Shown: positions 26,580 to 36,948, counted from the first letter of the stretch. The stretch is DNA of 64,000 bases from Marinomonas sp. MED121 (GCF_000153025.1 NZ_CH672431.1:314765-378764), one strand, 5' to 3'. Numbers and translations: made by a program. The notes: generated by a model from the sequence alone, not told the origin.

Positions 26580-27401
26580 ATGCGACCAGCTAACCCAGAA
26601 TACATTTTATTAGCATTGAGGACTCAAATTAAGCGTAATGGCTTAACTTACCCCAATCTAGCAAAAGAATTAGATACCCCCCTTTCAACCCTTAAGCGTC
26701 ACCTTCACAACCCAAATATTGCACTTGAAAGGCTACTAACCTATTGCCAAGCGGCAAAAACCAGCTTAGAAGAAGTGCATGATTTGGCCTTTGAACTTGA
26801 GAACTCAAAATTAACGCTCTTCAGCAAAACACAAGATGAAATCTTCATCCGCTACCCTGAACTATACGATTTTTATCGTGAACTTAGGTTTAAGTCTGAT
26901 AATTTCCCTCAATTATTAGAAGAGTATGGTTTAGATGAACTCAGTGTTTACCCTTACCTAAGAAGCTTGGAAATTTTGGGAATTATTAACCTTCAAGAGG
27001 GCAATAAGTTTATTTTTAAAGGACAAAGTTTTTATAACTTCCATCCTGAATCTGAACTAAACAAGCGCATTGAAGATTCGTTAAAAAAACAGCTCATAAA
27101 TTCTGATGCGCCTGTTAGCTTAGGCCTTTCAAGAATTATGATTAGTGCAGCAGAATTAGAAGAAATTGAATCAACCATCTATAAAGAAATTCTGAATAAG
27201 CACAATCGCAACATTAAAAAAGGCCTGACCTCAAAAGAATATCAAAAAGATATCATTTTCACCCATCAACAACACAAGCTTGCCACCCTTTCTAAAGACG
27301 GCATAAGACCGCTTCCTAACTCCTTCTTGGCTGAATTCAAACAATCGCTTAGCGATATTGAAGCCATTGTTGGCCAATCAGAAATAAAAAAATCCGCCTA
27401 A
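26580..27401 (+). CDS. HTH-domain protein, probable transcriptional regulator
   Basis: A 273-residue protein with an N-terminal XRE-like helix-turn-helix (about 8-60; LTYPNLAKELDTPLSTLKRHLHNPN). The rest is helical, with a possible second winged-helix segment (DELSVYPYLRSLEILGIINLQEGNKFIFKG, about 118-148) and a Lys-rich C-terminus. I do not recognise the family. A strong AGGAAGGA site precedes the ATG. It stands alone in the same orientation as its neighbours, with long gaps on both sides. Confidence 0.75.
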   Translation: MRPANPEYILLALRTQIKRNGLTYPNLAKELDTPLSTLKRHLHNPNIALERLLTYCQAAKTSLEEVHDLAFELENSKLTLFSKTQDEIFIRYPELYDFYRELRFKSDNFPQLLEEYGLDELSVYPYLRSLEILGIINLQEGNKFIFKGQSFYNFHPESELNKRIEDSLKKQLINSDAPVSLGLSRIMISAAELEEIESTIYKEILNKHNRNIKKGLTSKEYQKDIIFTHQQHKLATLSKDGIRPLPNSFLAEFKQSLSDIEAIVGQSEIKKSA

Positions 27402-27722
27402 AATAACCTACCATAAAAACAGTTTATCCTATTGCCTGTTGTCCACTGCATAAACTACAACAGGCAAAACACCCCTTCAAATCAATAAACATAAATTAAT
27501 TTATGTGATTAAAGACAAGAAATTAGCCAGTTAAGTGAGCCTCCGAACAGGATCAAACGAAAGCGGCTCATATTTAATAAAAACCATCTACAATTAAGTT
27601 CGACTGATACCTTCATGCTATCTGCATATTTTCTGCTTACCCTACACAGTAGGTATTACTAACTTGATTATCCATAGCATTTCTAGAAAGAGAGTCTTGA
27701 TCAAATTTTAAAGGAAAAGGTT
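27402..27722. other. Intergenic region with an 11-bp inverted repeat
   Basis: A 321-base gap. An 11-bp perfect inverted repeat (TTGCCTGTTGT / ACAACAGGCAA at 27432-27467, 14-base loop) follows the HTH gene by 30 bases; it lacks a T tract, so it is a weak terminator candidate or stabilising hairpin. The rest should hold the promoter of the Cache sensor. No ORF seen. Confidence 0.45.
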
Positions 27723-29501
27723 ATGAAAATAGGGGTCAAATCCAGATTAAAATTCACCTTACTGTTCGTCATTATTGGCCTACTTCCAATGGTTTTAGTT
27801 AGCCTAATTGCAACCTACAGCGGTACCCAAGATATAAAGCAAAAGGTTTACAATCAACTAACCGCCATTAACCAAATCAAGAAACAAGCCATACTGGATT
27901 ACTTTAAAGAAAGAAAAAGTGACCTCATTGTGCTTAGGGATACCGCCAACACCCTGAGCTCACAAGCATTTGCCAAGTTAGCCAACACTCAGGATCTTAA
28001 GAAGGCTCAAATCCAAGACTATTTGAAAGCCAATAACGCTCAATTGCATTTTTTAGCCTCGCAGCAGAGCGTCAAAAACCACCTAATAGAAATAAACCAA
28101 GCTTTTGATAATCCCATTAGATGGGGAGAACTCTTAGATCAACATGACAAAGATTATAATAATTTATTAGCGTTATTTGGTTGGTATGACTTCTTCCTCA
28201 TTAATTTAGAGGGAGATATTATTTACTCTGTTATTAGAGAAAGTGACTTAGGCCAAAACCTCAGCAAGGACCTAACACAAAGCTCGTTTAATTTCGCCTT
28301 TAACGCTGCTAAATCAGGACCCGATGACAAAATCCAGTTTGCCGACTATCTGGCTTACAAACCCAGTAATGATACGCCTGCCGCATTTGGAATAAAACCT
28401 GTCACCCTCGAAGGTGAACGTATTGGCTATATTGCTTATCAGCAACCCATTGAAAAAATCAATGAAATCCTAGGTCATAGAATAGGTATGGGGAGGAGTG
28501 GTGAATCCTATTTGGTAGGGCAAGACCATCTAATGCGTTCAGACTCGTTCTCTACTCCCGAAAAGTATTCGATTGAATCCTCCTTCGCCAATCAAAATAA
28601 AGTACAAACAAAAGCGGTAATAGAGGGGCTTTCAAAGCACAGAGGCACAGGCATTATCATGGGTAAAAAGAACCAGCCTGTGCTTAGTCATTGGGATTAT
28701 ATCGAATTAGATAAAGACCATCACTGGGCGTTAATTTCAGAAATTAATGTCGCTGAGGCTCTCAACCCAACCACCTCTCGCGGCAAAGATTACTATGAGA
28801 ATTACATTGAGCACTATGGTTATTACGACCTCTTTTTAATCCAACCTGATGGTCATATCTTTTACTCTGTAAAGAAAGATGACGCTTATCAAACCAACAT
28901 ATTTAATGGGCCCTTTGCCAACACCAATCTAGCCCAAGCAATCAGAGAAACGGCCAAAACAGGGCATTATGCTTTTGTAGACTTTGCCGCTTATATCCCC
29001 AGCGATACACCCGCTGCTTTTATTGCTCAGCCCATTAAAGATAGTAAAGGGGCAACCATGTTATATATCGCACTGGAAATGCCAACGGAAGGCATTACCA
29101 ATATCATGGATAACCGCAAGGGAATGGGAGAAACAGGCGAAAGTATTTTAGTTGGCGAGGACTTTAAGATGCGCAGTAACTCTTACTTAGACCCTATCAA
29201 ACACAGTGTCAAAGCAAGTTTATCAGGAACAGTAGAAGAGAATGGCATCGACAACCTCATCATTAGGAAAGCATTAGAAGGAATTAGCGGCGCTGAACTC
29301 ATCGTGGACTACCATGGACACACAGTGCTCGCATCTTATGACAGAGTTAGTTTCGAGAATTTCAATTGGGCCATAGTTTCAGAAATTGATGAGGAAGAGG
29401 CTTTCGCTTCAATTTATGAATATACCTATCTTATTTTCGCCATCATGCTATTAAGTGCACTACTGCTTGCGTTAATTGGCTTTATTGTTGGCAAAGACTA
29501 A
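27723..29501 (+). CDS. Dual-Cache membrane sensor lacking an output domain
   Basis: A 592-residue protein: TM1 (about 11-31), a large periplasmic part and TM2 (about 567-589), ending two residues later at GKD. The periplasmic part contains two similar modules (about 141-348 and 355-560), seen as LFGWYDFFLINLEGDIIYSV versus HYGYYDLFLIQPDGHIFYSV and GMGRSGESYLVGQDHLMRSDS versus GMGETGESILVGEDFKMRSNS. These resemble Cache regions of chemoreceptors and GGDEF sensors, but no HAMP, MCP, GGDEF or kinase domain follows. The next gene, on the other strand, ends 8 bases away. It may be a truncated receptor or a stand-alone sensor. Confidence 0.82.
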   Translation: MKIGVKSRLKFTLLFVIIGLLPMVLVSLIATYSGTQDIKQKVYNQLTAINQIKKQAILDYFKERKSDLIVLRDTANTLSSQAFAKLANTQDLKKAQIQDYLKANNAQLHFLASQQSVKNHLIEINQAFDNPIRWGELLDQHDKDYNNLLALFGWYDFFLINLEGDIIYSVIRESDLGQNLSKDLTQSSFNFAFNAAKSGPDDKIQFADYLAYKPSNDTPAAFGIKPVTLEGERIGYIAYQQPIEKINEILGHRIGMGRSGESYLVGQDHLMRSDSFSTPEKYSIESSFANQNKVQTKAVIEGLSKHRGTGIIMGKKNQPVLSHWDYIELDKDHHWALISEINVAEALNPTTSRGKDYYENYIEHYGYYDLFLIQPDGHIFYSVKKDDAYQTNIFNGPFANTNLAQAIRETAKTGHYAFVDFAAYIPSDTPAAFIAQPIKDSKGATMLYIALEMPTEGITNIMDNRKGMGETGESILVGEDFKMRSNSYLDPIKHSVKASLSGTVEENGIDNLIIRKALEGISGAELIVDYHGHTVLASYDRVSFENFNWAIVSEIDEEEAFASIYEYTYLIFAIMLLSALLLALIGFIVGKD

Positions 29502-29509
29502 ATTGCCTG

Positions 29510-30493
29510 TCACTCAATAAGATGACAAGCAATTTTGTGCTCAAATTCAAGATCTTTGATATCACTTAACTTTGGTGCTATTTGCTCGCATTTTGCCATG
29601 ACCTTAGGACAACGGCCAGCAAAGTGACAGCCTTGGGGTCTGTTAATCGCAGAAGGCACATCCCCTTGTAGCACTTGTCGCGCTTTGCGTTTTCTCGGAT
29701 CTGCAACAGGTATCGCAGAGATCAATGCCTGACTATAAGGATGCAAGGGCTTCTCATAAAGACGTTGTGCGCTCGTTAACTCAACAATTTTACCAAGGTA
29801 CATTACCGCCACTCTATCTGAGATATGCTTTACCACAGACAAATCATGGGCAATAAAAATAAGGGCCAATTGCATCTCTTGCTGCAAGCTTAATAACAAG
29901 TTCATGATCTGAGCTTGCACCGACATATCCAAAGCAGATACTGCTTCATCACAGACAATCACTTTAGGCTTAAGAGCGATAGCTCTAGCAATGCCTATCC
30001 TTTGTTTTTGCCCCCCTGAGAATTCATGAGGGTACTTATCCATGGCCTCAACCGGCAAGCCTACCTTAAGCAGCAAATCCTCAACCCATTGCCGTCTTTG
30101 TTTAGCATCACCCATTTGGTGGATTTCAAAAGGTTCTTGTAAAATCGCCCCCACTGTATGGCGTCCATTTAAACTATCCATAGGGTCTTGGAAGATAATC
30201 TGCATTTCTTTACGTAATGAGACCATTTGCTTCCCTGTATACTGGGTTATATCCTGCCCTTTAAACAGAATTTGACCAGCACTTGGTTCCATCAATTTCA
30301 GTATGCTGCGAGCTAAGGTACTTTTGCCACAGCCAGACTCACCCACCAGCCCAAGGGTTTCACCCGCTTTTAAGCTGAAGGACACGTCATCTACCGCATA
30401 TAAATAACTGGCTTTTGAAAACCAAGAATCTGACAGTTTAATGTGCTGACTGAGATGACGAACCTCTAATAAGGTTTCAGGCATTGTTGACAT
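29510..30493 (-). CDS. OppF/DppF-type peptide ABC transporter ATPase
   Basis: A 327-residue ATPase with Walker [10 protein letters not shown], signature [14 protein letters not shown] and Walker [13 protein letters not shown]. The C-terminal oligopeptide extension has the Cys-rich motif [16 protein letters not shown] and a final Cys, as in OppF proteins. It overlaps oppD by 17 bases and is the last gene of the operon. It powers peptide import with OppD. Confidence 0.93.
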   Translation of the reverse strand: MSTMPETLLEVRHLSQHIKLSDSWFSKASYLYAVDDVSFSLKAGETLGLVGESGCGKSTLARSILKLMEPSAGQILFKGQDITQYTGKQMVSLRKEMQIIFQDPMDSLNGRHTVGAILQEPFEIHQMGDAKQRRQWVEDLLLKVGLPVEAMDKYPHEFSGGQKQRIGIARAIALKPKVIVCDEAVSALDMSVQAQIMNLLLSLQQEMQLALIFIAHDLSVVKHISDRVAVMYLGKIVELTSAQRLYEKPLHPYSQALISAIPVADPRKRKARQVLQGDVPSAINRPQGCHFAGRCPKVMAKCEQIAPKLSDIKDLEFEHKIACHLIE

Positions 30494-31547
30494 CCTCTAA
30501 ATGAAAACAACGCACTAAATGAGTCTCTGAATGCGAGCCTAAGTTAGGGTTATGATAAGCCTCTAACTCTGGTTTTGATGCCTCACATTGTGAGGTGCTA
30601 AATTCACATCGATTACTAAAACGACACCCCTTTGGCATAAGTGACAAGCTAGGCACATTGCCAGGTATGGCTTTTAACTGAGTTTTACTTGGTGCGTCTA
30701 GCCTAGGCATAGACTGCATTAACCCTTGGGTATAGGGGTGGCTTGGGGACTCAAATAAAGTGAATGCATCTGTGTGCTCCACCACGTTGCCCGCATACAT
30801 AACGACAACTTGATCACACATTTCAGCAACCACACCAAGATCATGAGTGATAAAGATAATCGCCATGCCTGTTTCAGCCTGCAGGTCACCCATAAGCTCA
30901 AGAATCTGAGCCTGTATGGTGACATCCAGCGCCGTTGTTGGCTCATCAGCAATCAAGATATCTGGCTCACAGGCCAAGGCCATTGCTATCATCACTCGCT
31001 GTCTCATGCCACCAGATAATTGATGAGGATAAAGATCAAAACGTATCTCAGGTTCAGCAATACCCACCTTATTTAGCATGGCTATGGCTGATGCTTTACG
31101 CGCCTTTTTATTTAACTCAGGTTTATGCAGCTCATACACTTCACTTAGCTGTCTACCAATCGTGTGCACGGGATTCAAGGCTGTCATAGGCTCTTGGAAA
31201 ATCATAGAAATACGATTACCACGCAAAGCATAGCGCTCTGGCAAACTGAGTGCGGTAATTGAATTACCTTGATACAAGATATCGCCGCCCACCACCTTGC
31301 CATATGGCTGTGGCAAGAGCCCCATAATGCTGGCAGCTGTGACACTTTTACCGCAACCGGATTCGCCTACCAGACCCAAGGTTTGGCCTTTTTTTACGCT
31401 AAAGCTCACATCGTCTAATACAGCGACAGGGCCAGAGTCCGTTTCAAAGCTGACAGCCAGTTTCTCTACCCTAAGGATATGCTCTGCTTGTATCATCTTG
31501 GTATCTAATGATGCATCTAACAGTTTTTGCTCATGGCGATGACTCAT
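30477..31547 (-). CDS. OppD/DppD-type peptide ABC transporter ATPase
   Basis: A 356-residue ATPase with Walker [10 protein letters not shown], signature [14 protein letters not shown] and Walker [13 protein letters not shown]. The C-terminal [14 protein letters not shown] motif is the cysteine cluster of the Opp/Dpp ATPases. Its ATG overlaps the stop of the binding-protein gene. In YejABEF systems the two ATPases are fused as YejF; here they are separate genes. Confidence 0.93.
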   Translation of the reverse strand: MSHRHEQKLLDASLDTKMIQAEHILRVEKLAVSFETDSGPVAVLDDVSFSVKKGQTLGLVGESGCGKSVTAASIMGLLPQPYGKVVGGDILYQGNSITALSLPERYALRGNRISMIFQEPMTALNPVHTIGRQLSEVYELHKPELNKKARKASAIAMLNKVGIAEPEIRFDLYPHQLSGGMRQRVMIAMALACEPDILIADEPTTALDVTIQAQILELMGDLQAETGMAIIFITHDLGVVAEMCDQVVVMYAGNVVEHTDAFTLFESPSHPYTQGLMQSMPRLDAPSKTQLKAIPGNVPSLSLMPKGCRFSNRCEFSTSQCEASKPELEAYHNPNLGSHSETHLVRCFHLEDVNNA

Positions 31548-33364
31548 TAAAGGGATTCCACTCCGAGCTTTTCAACTCTGTTAACCGCGGGAAAGCTCTG
31601 CCCTGATTTTTTCGCTTCAAGTGTCTCTTTTTTCGTCTCTTCATCCAGCCAAAACAAACCATATTCAAAACCAGATTCATCTGCTAAGGCCGTACTTAAG
31701 CCAACGCCTAAAGAGACCGGTAAACGCACATAACGCCAATGAGCTAGACGAGTGTAAGGCACTGAATAGGTAGGGATAAAACAATCACAGGCCATGATTT
31801 TTTCTTGAATTTGATGGGAGAACTTAGCCTTTTTCTCAACATTAAATTCGCTATCGTAGGCATCGATCAGTTTATCCATTTCTGGGTCTTGATAGTTGGT
31901 AAAGTTATTGGTCTGTGGTTTAGCATTAGCAGAATGGAAATACTGCCAATACGCAGGTTTCATCCCTGACCCCATACCTTGAAACACCGCTTGGTGCTTT
32001 TTCTCAAGAGCCGCTTTAAAGCCCGTTGCCCCTTCAACCAGATTTAATTGTAAGTCTAGTCCCGCCTTTTTCGCCTCTTCTCTTAATACAGCCGTTCTTG
32101 CAGAATGAGCCTTCCAAGAGTAGTTCATGACTAATACAAGACGTTCACCTTGGGCATTTATCCTAATACCATCACGACCTAATGAGTCATAACCTGCTTT
32201 AGCAAAGTATTCAGCTGCCAGCTTAGGGTCAAAAGGCTTTGCCTTCATAGTAGGGTGATCATAAATCCCTTTCCCTGAGCCAAAGCTTTGCAGATGGACA
32301 TAATCCCCAAATAAGGCGGTCTCTATCATCTTATCCACATTAATAGAGTAAGCGATACCTTTACGCACATTGGCATCTTGCATTAAAGGGTTTTCAAGGT
32401 TTAACCACACTCCGGTAGCACCTTGAGGGGTATCATTAAACAACCAAGACTTTTCAATAAAGCCCTTATCATAAAGTGGCCCCTTACCTTGGTTATGCCA
32501 AACGCCAGGTAATATCATGGAAAAAGCATCAATGCTGCCTTTTTCAAAATGCTTCATAGCCACATCTTGGTCACGAATGATCTTTAATCTCACTCTGTCC
32601 ACGTTATAACGATTTTGATAATAAGGATTGTTATATCCCCACCAGTCTTTCACCTTCACAAACTCAATGGACTTACCCTTTTTAACCTTACCTAAGATAT
32701 AAGGTCCAGTAACGGGTTCCGCTTTCCAGTTATAGCGTTTAATAAAGTTTTCCGGCAAACCATCTGGGTAAAAGTGCTTGGGTCTGGGTGTGACGCCCAA
32801 ACGCGCTATTAAATCATCTTGAGGCAACCTATCAGCCGAATGCAGAGCAAAGGTATCCTCGTCATAAACCGTGATCCCTGTGATGCTATTAGTGTAATAG
32901 TCCTTATACCAAGGCGCTTTGGCGTTATCGCTGCGCATATAGTCAAATAAGAACTCAAAATCAGCCGAGCTAATATCAGCACCGTCTGACCAGCGGGCAG
33001 TTTTATCTAGTTTGAAATACACCGTCTTTTGGTCATCATCAAAGGCCCATTCGGTGGCCAGTGAAGGTAAATACTCACGAGTATTTGGGTGCATCTGTAA
33101 CAGCCCCGGCTGACCATCTAATAAGAAAGGTCGAAAGGATCCGTTTGAGTCAGGCCCTATAGTACGAAATGTCAGCGGAAAGGTGCTTAAGCGCAAATTA
33201 TAAACACCACCTTGTTTCGCATTTTTATCTGCGAAAAGCGGCGCATCAGGGCCAGATGTCCAATTAAGGTTAGCGGGTAAGGTCGTCGCCTGAGCCAAGC
33301 TAGATAAAAGCAAAGCACCTAAGCTTGTTTTCAGACTAGCCCGTAAAAAAGTCATTGTTTTCAT
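31547..33364 (-). CDS. YejA-like peptide ABC transporter binding protein
   Basis: A 605-residue periplasmic family 5 solute-binding protein, close in length to YejA. Starting at ATG 33364 gives a signal peptide MKTMTFLRASLKTSLGALLL cleaved near AQA-TTLP; AAGGA lies 8 bases upstream. An in-frame upstream start at 33418 would overlap the permease gene and spoil the signal peptide. Motifs such as RFTTKDARWSDGADISSADFEF-type sequence (here LDKTARWSDGADISSADF) mark the family. Substrates are probably oligopeptides, possibly microcin C-like compounds as for YejA; specificity is inference. Confidence 0.88.
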   Translation of the reverse strand: MKTMTFLRASLKTSLGALLLSSLAQATTLPANLNWTSGPDAPLFADKNAKQGGVYNLRLSTFPLTFRTIGPDSNGSFRPFLLDGQPGLLQMHPNTREYLPSLATEWAFDDDQKTVYFKLDKTARWSDGADISSADFEFLFDYMRSDNAKAPWYKDYYTNSITGITVYDEDTFALHSADRLPQDDLIARLGVTPRPKHFYPDGLPENFIKRYNWKAEPVTGPYILGKVKKGKSIEFVKVKDWWGYNNPYYQNRYNVDRVRLKIIRDQDVAMKHFEKGSIDAFSMILPGVWHNQGKGPLYDKGFIEKSWLFNDTPQGATGVWLNLENPLMQDANVRKGIAYSINVDKMIETALFGDYVHLQSFGSGKGIYDHPTMKAKPFDPKLAAEYFAKAGYDSLGRDGIRINAQGERLVLVMNYSWKAHSARTAVLREEAKKAGLDLQLNLVEGATGFKAALEKKHQAVFQGMGSGMKPAYWQYFHSANAKPQTNNFTNYQDPEMDKLIDAYDSEFNVEKKAKFSHQIQEKIMACDCFIPTYSVPYTRLAHWRYVRLPVSLGVGLSTALADESGFEYGLFWLDEETKKETLEAKKSGQSFPAVNRVEKLGVESL

Positions 33365-33386
33365 ACCTTTATTCCTTAGTAAGAAA

Positions 33387-34445
33387 TTAACGATAACGAG
33401 TATATTTTTTTGGATCAAAGGCTTCTCTCACCCCTTCTCCGATAAAGGTCACCATGGTTAATACCAAGACAATGGCACTCACAACAGAGGCGCCTATCCA
33501 GTAGGCATCCATATTCGATTTCCCCTGCTGCAGTAAGTCTCCCCAGCTAGGGGTAGGAGGCATTAAACCTAAGCCTAAATAATCCAATGCGGTTAAAGCA
33601 CTAATGTTAGCCACCACACCAAAAGGCGCTAAAGTCACTATCATCACCATGGTATTGGGTAAAATGTGTTTCAAAATAATACGCCACAAACCTGCCCCTT
33701 GGGCCCTAGCGGCTTGCACATATTCTCGTGCTTTTTCCTTATAGGTGAGCGTACGCATATACCAAGTAATGCCCATCCAACCAAACATCACATTGATCAA
33801 GACAAAGAGAAAGAAACTAGGTTGAATAATCGAAACCAGAATCATGATGACATACAAGAAAGGCACCATAGACCAGATCTCTATGCCCCGTTGCATAAAG
33901 AGGTCAAACTTGCCACCCATGTAACCCATTACACAGCCGATCACGACGCCTATGCTATAACACAAGGTAAGGGTTAATAGGGCAAACCAAATGGCGATAC
34001 GAAAGCCATAAACCAAACGTGCCACCACATCTCGACCTAATACATCGGTACCTAGATAATGGCTATCTTGCCAAGATGGAGGGTTAGGTGGGTAATTAAT
34101 ACCATCAAAGTCTTGCTCGAACGCATTCCAAGGCACAGGCGGCATAATCACCCAATCCCCTTGATCTTCCTCGGAAAACTTTTTTGCTAACACTCGATAA
34201 TCCACCTCATAGGCGTAATCTAATCCAAAGTCTTCCCCAACATTCACTCCTGTGTAGGTGGGGAAATACCATTGGCCTTGATAGCTCACCATGAGGGCTT
34301 TGCTGTTAACAAAGACTTCTGCAATACAAGACAGCAGAATCAACAAGGAGAGAAGAATAAAAGAATAGTAACTACGCTTTATCTGACGAAAGCGCGTTAA
34401 TTTTTTTTGAGTGAGCGGATTAATACTAAACACCTTAGGCTCCAA
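33387..34445 (-). CDS. YejE-like peptide ABC transporter permease
   Basis: A 352-residue inner-membrane permease with one N-terminal segment (about 27-47), a long periplasmic stretch with VMPPVPWNAFEQD-like sequence (IMPPVPWNAFEQD) typical of YejE, and five C-terminal membrane segments. The EAA loop reads EYVQAARAQGAGLWRIILKHILPN. It overlaps the upstream permease gene by 11 bases and lies 22 bases before the binding-protein gene. Confidence 0.92.
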   Translation of the reverse strand: MEPKVFSINPLTQKKLTRFRQIKRSYYSFILLSLLILLSCIAEVFVNSKALMVSYQGQWYFPTYTGVNVGEDFGLDYAYEVDYRVLAKKFSEEDQGDWVIMPPVPWNAFEQDFDGINYPPNPPSWQDSHYLGTDVLGRDVVARLVYGFRIAIWFALLTLTLCYSIGVVIGCVMGYMGGKFDLFMQRGIEIWSMVPFLYVIMILVSIIQPSFFLFVLINVMFGWMGITWYMRTLTYKEKAREYVQAARAQGAGLWRIILKHILPNTMVMIVTLAPFGVVANISALTALDYLGLGLMPPTPSWGDLLQQGKSNMDAYWIGASVVSAIVLVLTMVTFIGEGVREAFDPKKYTRYR

Positions 34446-35463
34446 ACTTCACTCTAGGGTCAACCAAAGCCACACACAGATCTGACAAGATATTCCCTAA
34501 CATCAACAAGATAGAAGACACGGCTAATATCCCCATCACCACAGGATAGTCCCGCTCCATCAGCGCGTCATAACCTAGCAAGCCAATGCCATCGATATCG
34601 AATACCACCTCAATCAAAAAAGAACCTGCCACAAACACAGACACCACATTGCCTAGATGGCTCGCGATCGGGATGACACTGTTACGAAAGGCATGCCGTG
34701 TCACCGCCTGTTTAAATGACAAACCTTTTGCCATGGCTGTTTTCACATAATCTGCCGCTAGATTTTCTAACAGGCTGTTCTTCATTGTCATAGTAAGAAT
34801 GGCAAAATCCCCTATGACATAACAAATCATCGGTAAAACTGCATGTTGAGTAATATTCCAGACCTTGTCCCAGAAATCTAAATAATCAAAATCATCCCCC
34901 ACAAAGCCACCCATAGGCAGCCACTCAAGTTGAAAAGAGAAGACACTTATTAAGAGAACAGCGACAACATAGTTAGGTAAGGCATAGCCTGTGAATATTA
35001 TCACAGAGCTGACATTATCCATCTTGCCGCCATGTTTCAGGGCCTTTAATACCCCCAAGGGAATAGAAACCAAATAACTGATAATAAAGGTCCAGAAACC
35101 ATAAAATAAAGAGATGGGAAGACGTTCAACTATCATGTCCCACACGGGTTCATAATAACGACTGGATTCACCAAGATCTAAACGGACCAAGCGATTTAGC
35201 CAGTCCCAATACGCAGCTATAACAGGTTTGTCTAATCCATAAAAAGCATTCAGTTCATCGATTTGATCTTGAGATAGGGTTTGAGAAATTTGAGAGTTAA
35301 CCGCGCGGCCACCATCTTGGGTTTGCTGCTGCATTTGCGCAATCATACGCTCCACTGGACCACCAGGCACAAAGCGTGTCATGGCAAAGACCAAAAGCGT
35401 CACTCCGATAAAAGTCGGAATGATGAGCAACATACGACGAAAGAAATAAGCCTGCAAATACAT
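34435..35463 (-). CDS. YejB-like peptide ABC transporter permease
   Basis: A 342-residue inner-membrane permease opening FFRRMLLIIPTFIGVTLLVFAMTRFVPGGPVERM, the DppB/YejB start. The EAA-like loop is DYVKTAMAKGLSFKQAVTRHAFRN. It is the first gene of a five-gene operon permease-permease-binding protein-OppD-OppF. The ATG lies very close to a GAGG; an alternative start is not obvious. Confidence 0.92.
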   Translation of the reverse strand: MYLQAYFFRRMLLIIPTFIGVTLLVFAMTRFVPGGPVERMIAQMQQQTQDGGRAVNSQISQTLSQDQIDELNAFYGLDKPVIAAYWDWLNRLVRLDLGESSRYYEPVWDMIVERLPISLFYGFWTFIISYLVSIPLGVLKALKHGGKMDNVSSVIIFTGYALPNYVVAVLLISVFSFQLEWLPMGGFVGDDFDYLDFWDKVWNITQHAVLPMICYVIGDFAILTMTMKNSLLENLAADYVKTAMAKGLSFKQAVTRHAFRNSVIPIASHLGNVVSVFVAGSFLIEVVFDIDGIGLLGYDALMERDYPVVMGILAVSSILLMLGNILSDLCVALVDPRVKFGA

Positions 35464-35756
35464 ACCTCATAACAAAGACTTAAAGTTAATCTTAGTCCTA
35501 ACTTACCTCATTCAGCCGGGATAACGAAGCACTAACAGAGTAAAGAAAACACCGAATAAGAGATATCTTCTAAATAATAGGAAGGAAAAAATAAATAAGG
35601 TAAAAAGCTTTGTTATTTCTTAGGAACAAGCTGAATCTTGCGTTGGTTTTCTTGCATTATTTTCATCGAAACTTTTCCCTAACAAGAGAGCTTTTGCATT
35701 ATGATGATAACTCTTAGTAATAAGCTTATGTAAAAGTCACATAAAAGGATGAGTGT

Positions 35757-36935
35757 ATGTTGGGGATCAGTGTTTGGGGGTTAGCCTTAGGTCAGGCCCT
35801 GTTAATTACGGGGAATATTTTATTGGTCTCAGTGACTGCCCTGATTGGTCATAAACTCAGCCCAAATCTTGCTTTAGCCACCTTACCCATTGCACTTCAA
35901 TTCCTTGGTTTAATGGGTGTTACCTTACCTGCTGCATTACTGATGCGTCATCTTGGTCGTAAGCGTGTATTTTTAATCGGTAACTTGATTGGCGTTGCTG
36001 GCGCATTTCTCGCTTACTACTCACTTTCCATCAATCATTTCGCGCTTTTCTCAAGCTCGACCTTTTTACTCGGGGTGGCGATAGGTGTAGGCCAACAATA
36101 TCGCTTTGCAGCGATAGACAACTGCCCTGAAGGCAAAGCCCCGCAGGCCATTAGTTTGATCATGGCAGGGGGAATTCTCGCCGCTTTCTTAGGCCCTAAC
36201 CTTGCTGTTTGGGCTGAGTTTTTAGTGCCTGATACCCAATATATTGGGGCTTTTGCCGCGTTAATTATCCTTTATATCAGCACCACTATCTTGGTTGCTT
36301 TATTACCTTTAAAAAAACCAACCTTAGAAGAGCAATCTGGCACACCCAGATCTTATCTTGAGCTTTTAAGCCAGCCAGATTTAATCGCTGCTGTGGTTGC
36401 CGGTGTTATCGGTTATGGCGTCATGGTCTTAGTGATGACAGCCACACCCCTTGCCATGCAAGGTTGTGGCTTTGATTTTGGTAGCACCGCCAGTGTTATC
36501 CAATGGCATGTGTTAGGCATGTTCGTCCCTTCTCTCTTTACCGGCAAACTGATTGCCCGTTTTGGCACGACTAAGGTAATTCAAGCAGGTTGTTTGTTCT
36601 TATTAGCTGCCTTGATACTCAACCAGTTCGGCATCACCTATTGGCACTTCTTCTTTGCCCTAGTGATGTTAGGTGTCGGTTGGAACTTTACCTTTATTGG
36701 CGCCACCAACTTGCTAAGCAAAACCTACCAACCAAGTGACAAGGCTAAGGTTCAAGGCTTAAACGACTTTTTAGTATTTGCCTTTGCTGCCATCGCCAGT
36801 ATGTTGGCAGGTTATTGGCAAAGTGCCCTAGGTTGGGAGATGCTAAATATGCTGATGATACCTGCTGTTATCATTGCTATGGCCTGTGTATTTTTCAGCA
36901 CCAATAAAAGCAAACAACAAAATGCACTAGCCTAA
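35757..36935 (+). CDS. MFS transporter (12 TM)
   Basis: A 392-residue membrane protein with 12 hydrophobic segments. The loop motif MRHLGRKRVFLIGN follows helix 2, and PSLFTGKLIARFGTTKVIQAG marks the equivalent loop in the second half. AAAGGA precedes the ATG. It stands alone; the closest family pattern is the uncharacterised YcaD/AraJ-like MFS. The substrate is unknown. It converges on dacB with a 13-base gap and no visible terminator. Confidence 0.82.
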   Translation: MLGISVWGLALGQALLITGNILLVSVTALIGHKLSPNLALATLPIALQFLGLMGVTLPAALLMRHLGRKRVFLIGNLIGVAGAFLAYYSLSINHFALFSSSTFLLGVAIGVGQQYRFAAIDNCPEGKAPQAISLIMAGGILAAFLGPNLAVWAEFLVPDTQYIGAFAALIILYISTTILVALLPLKKPTLEEQSGTPRSYLELLSQPDLIAAVVAGVIGYGVMVLVMTATPLAMQGCGFDFGSTASVIQWHVLGMFVPSLFTGKLIARFGTTKVIQAGCLFLLAALILNQFGITYWHFFFALVMLGVGWNFTFIGATNLLSKTYQPSDKAKVQGLNDFLVFAFAAIASMLAGYWQSALGWEMLNMLMIPAVIIAMACVFFSTNKSKQQNALA

Positions 36936-36948
36936 ACGAATACGTTAA

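Noticed and set aside
27432..27467. Intrinsic terminator after the HTH gene
   Set aside because: The 11-bp stem is perfect but followed by AACACCCC with no T run; recorded as an inverted repeat only.
29490..29510. Frameshift that would restore an output domain to the Cache sensor
   Set aside because: All three forward frames after the stop run into the tail of the oppF gene on the other strand; no HAMP, MCP or GGDEF sequence is present.
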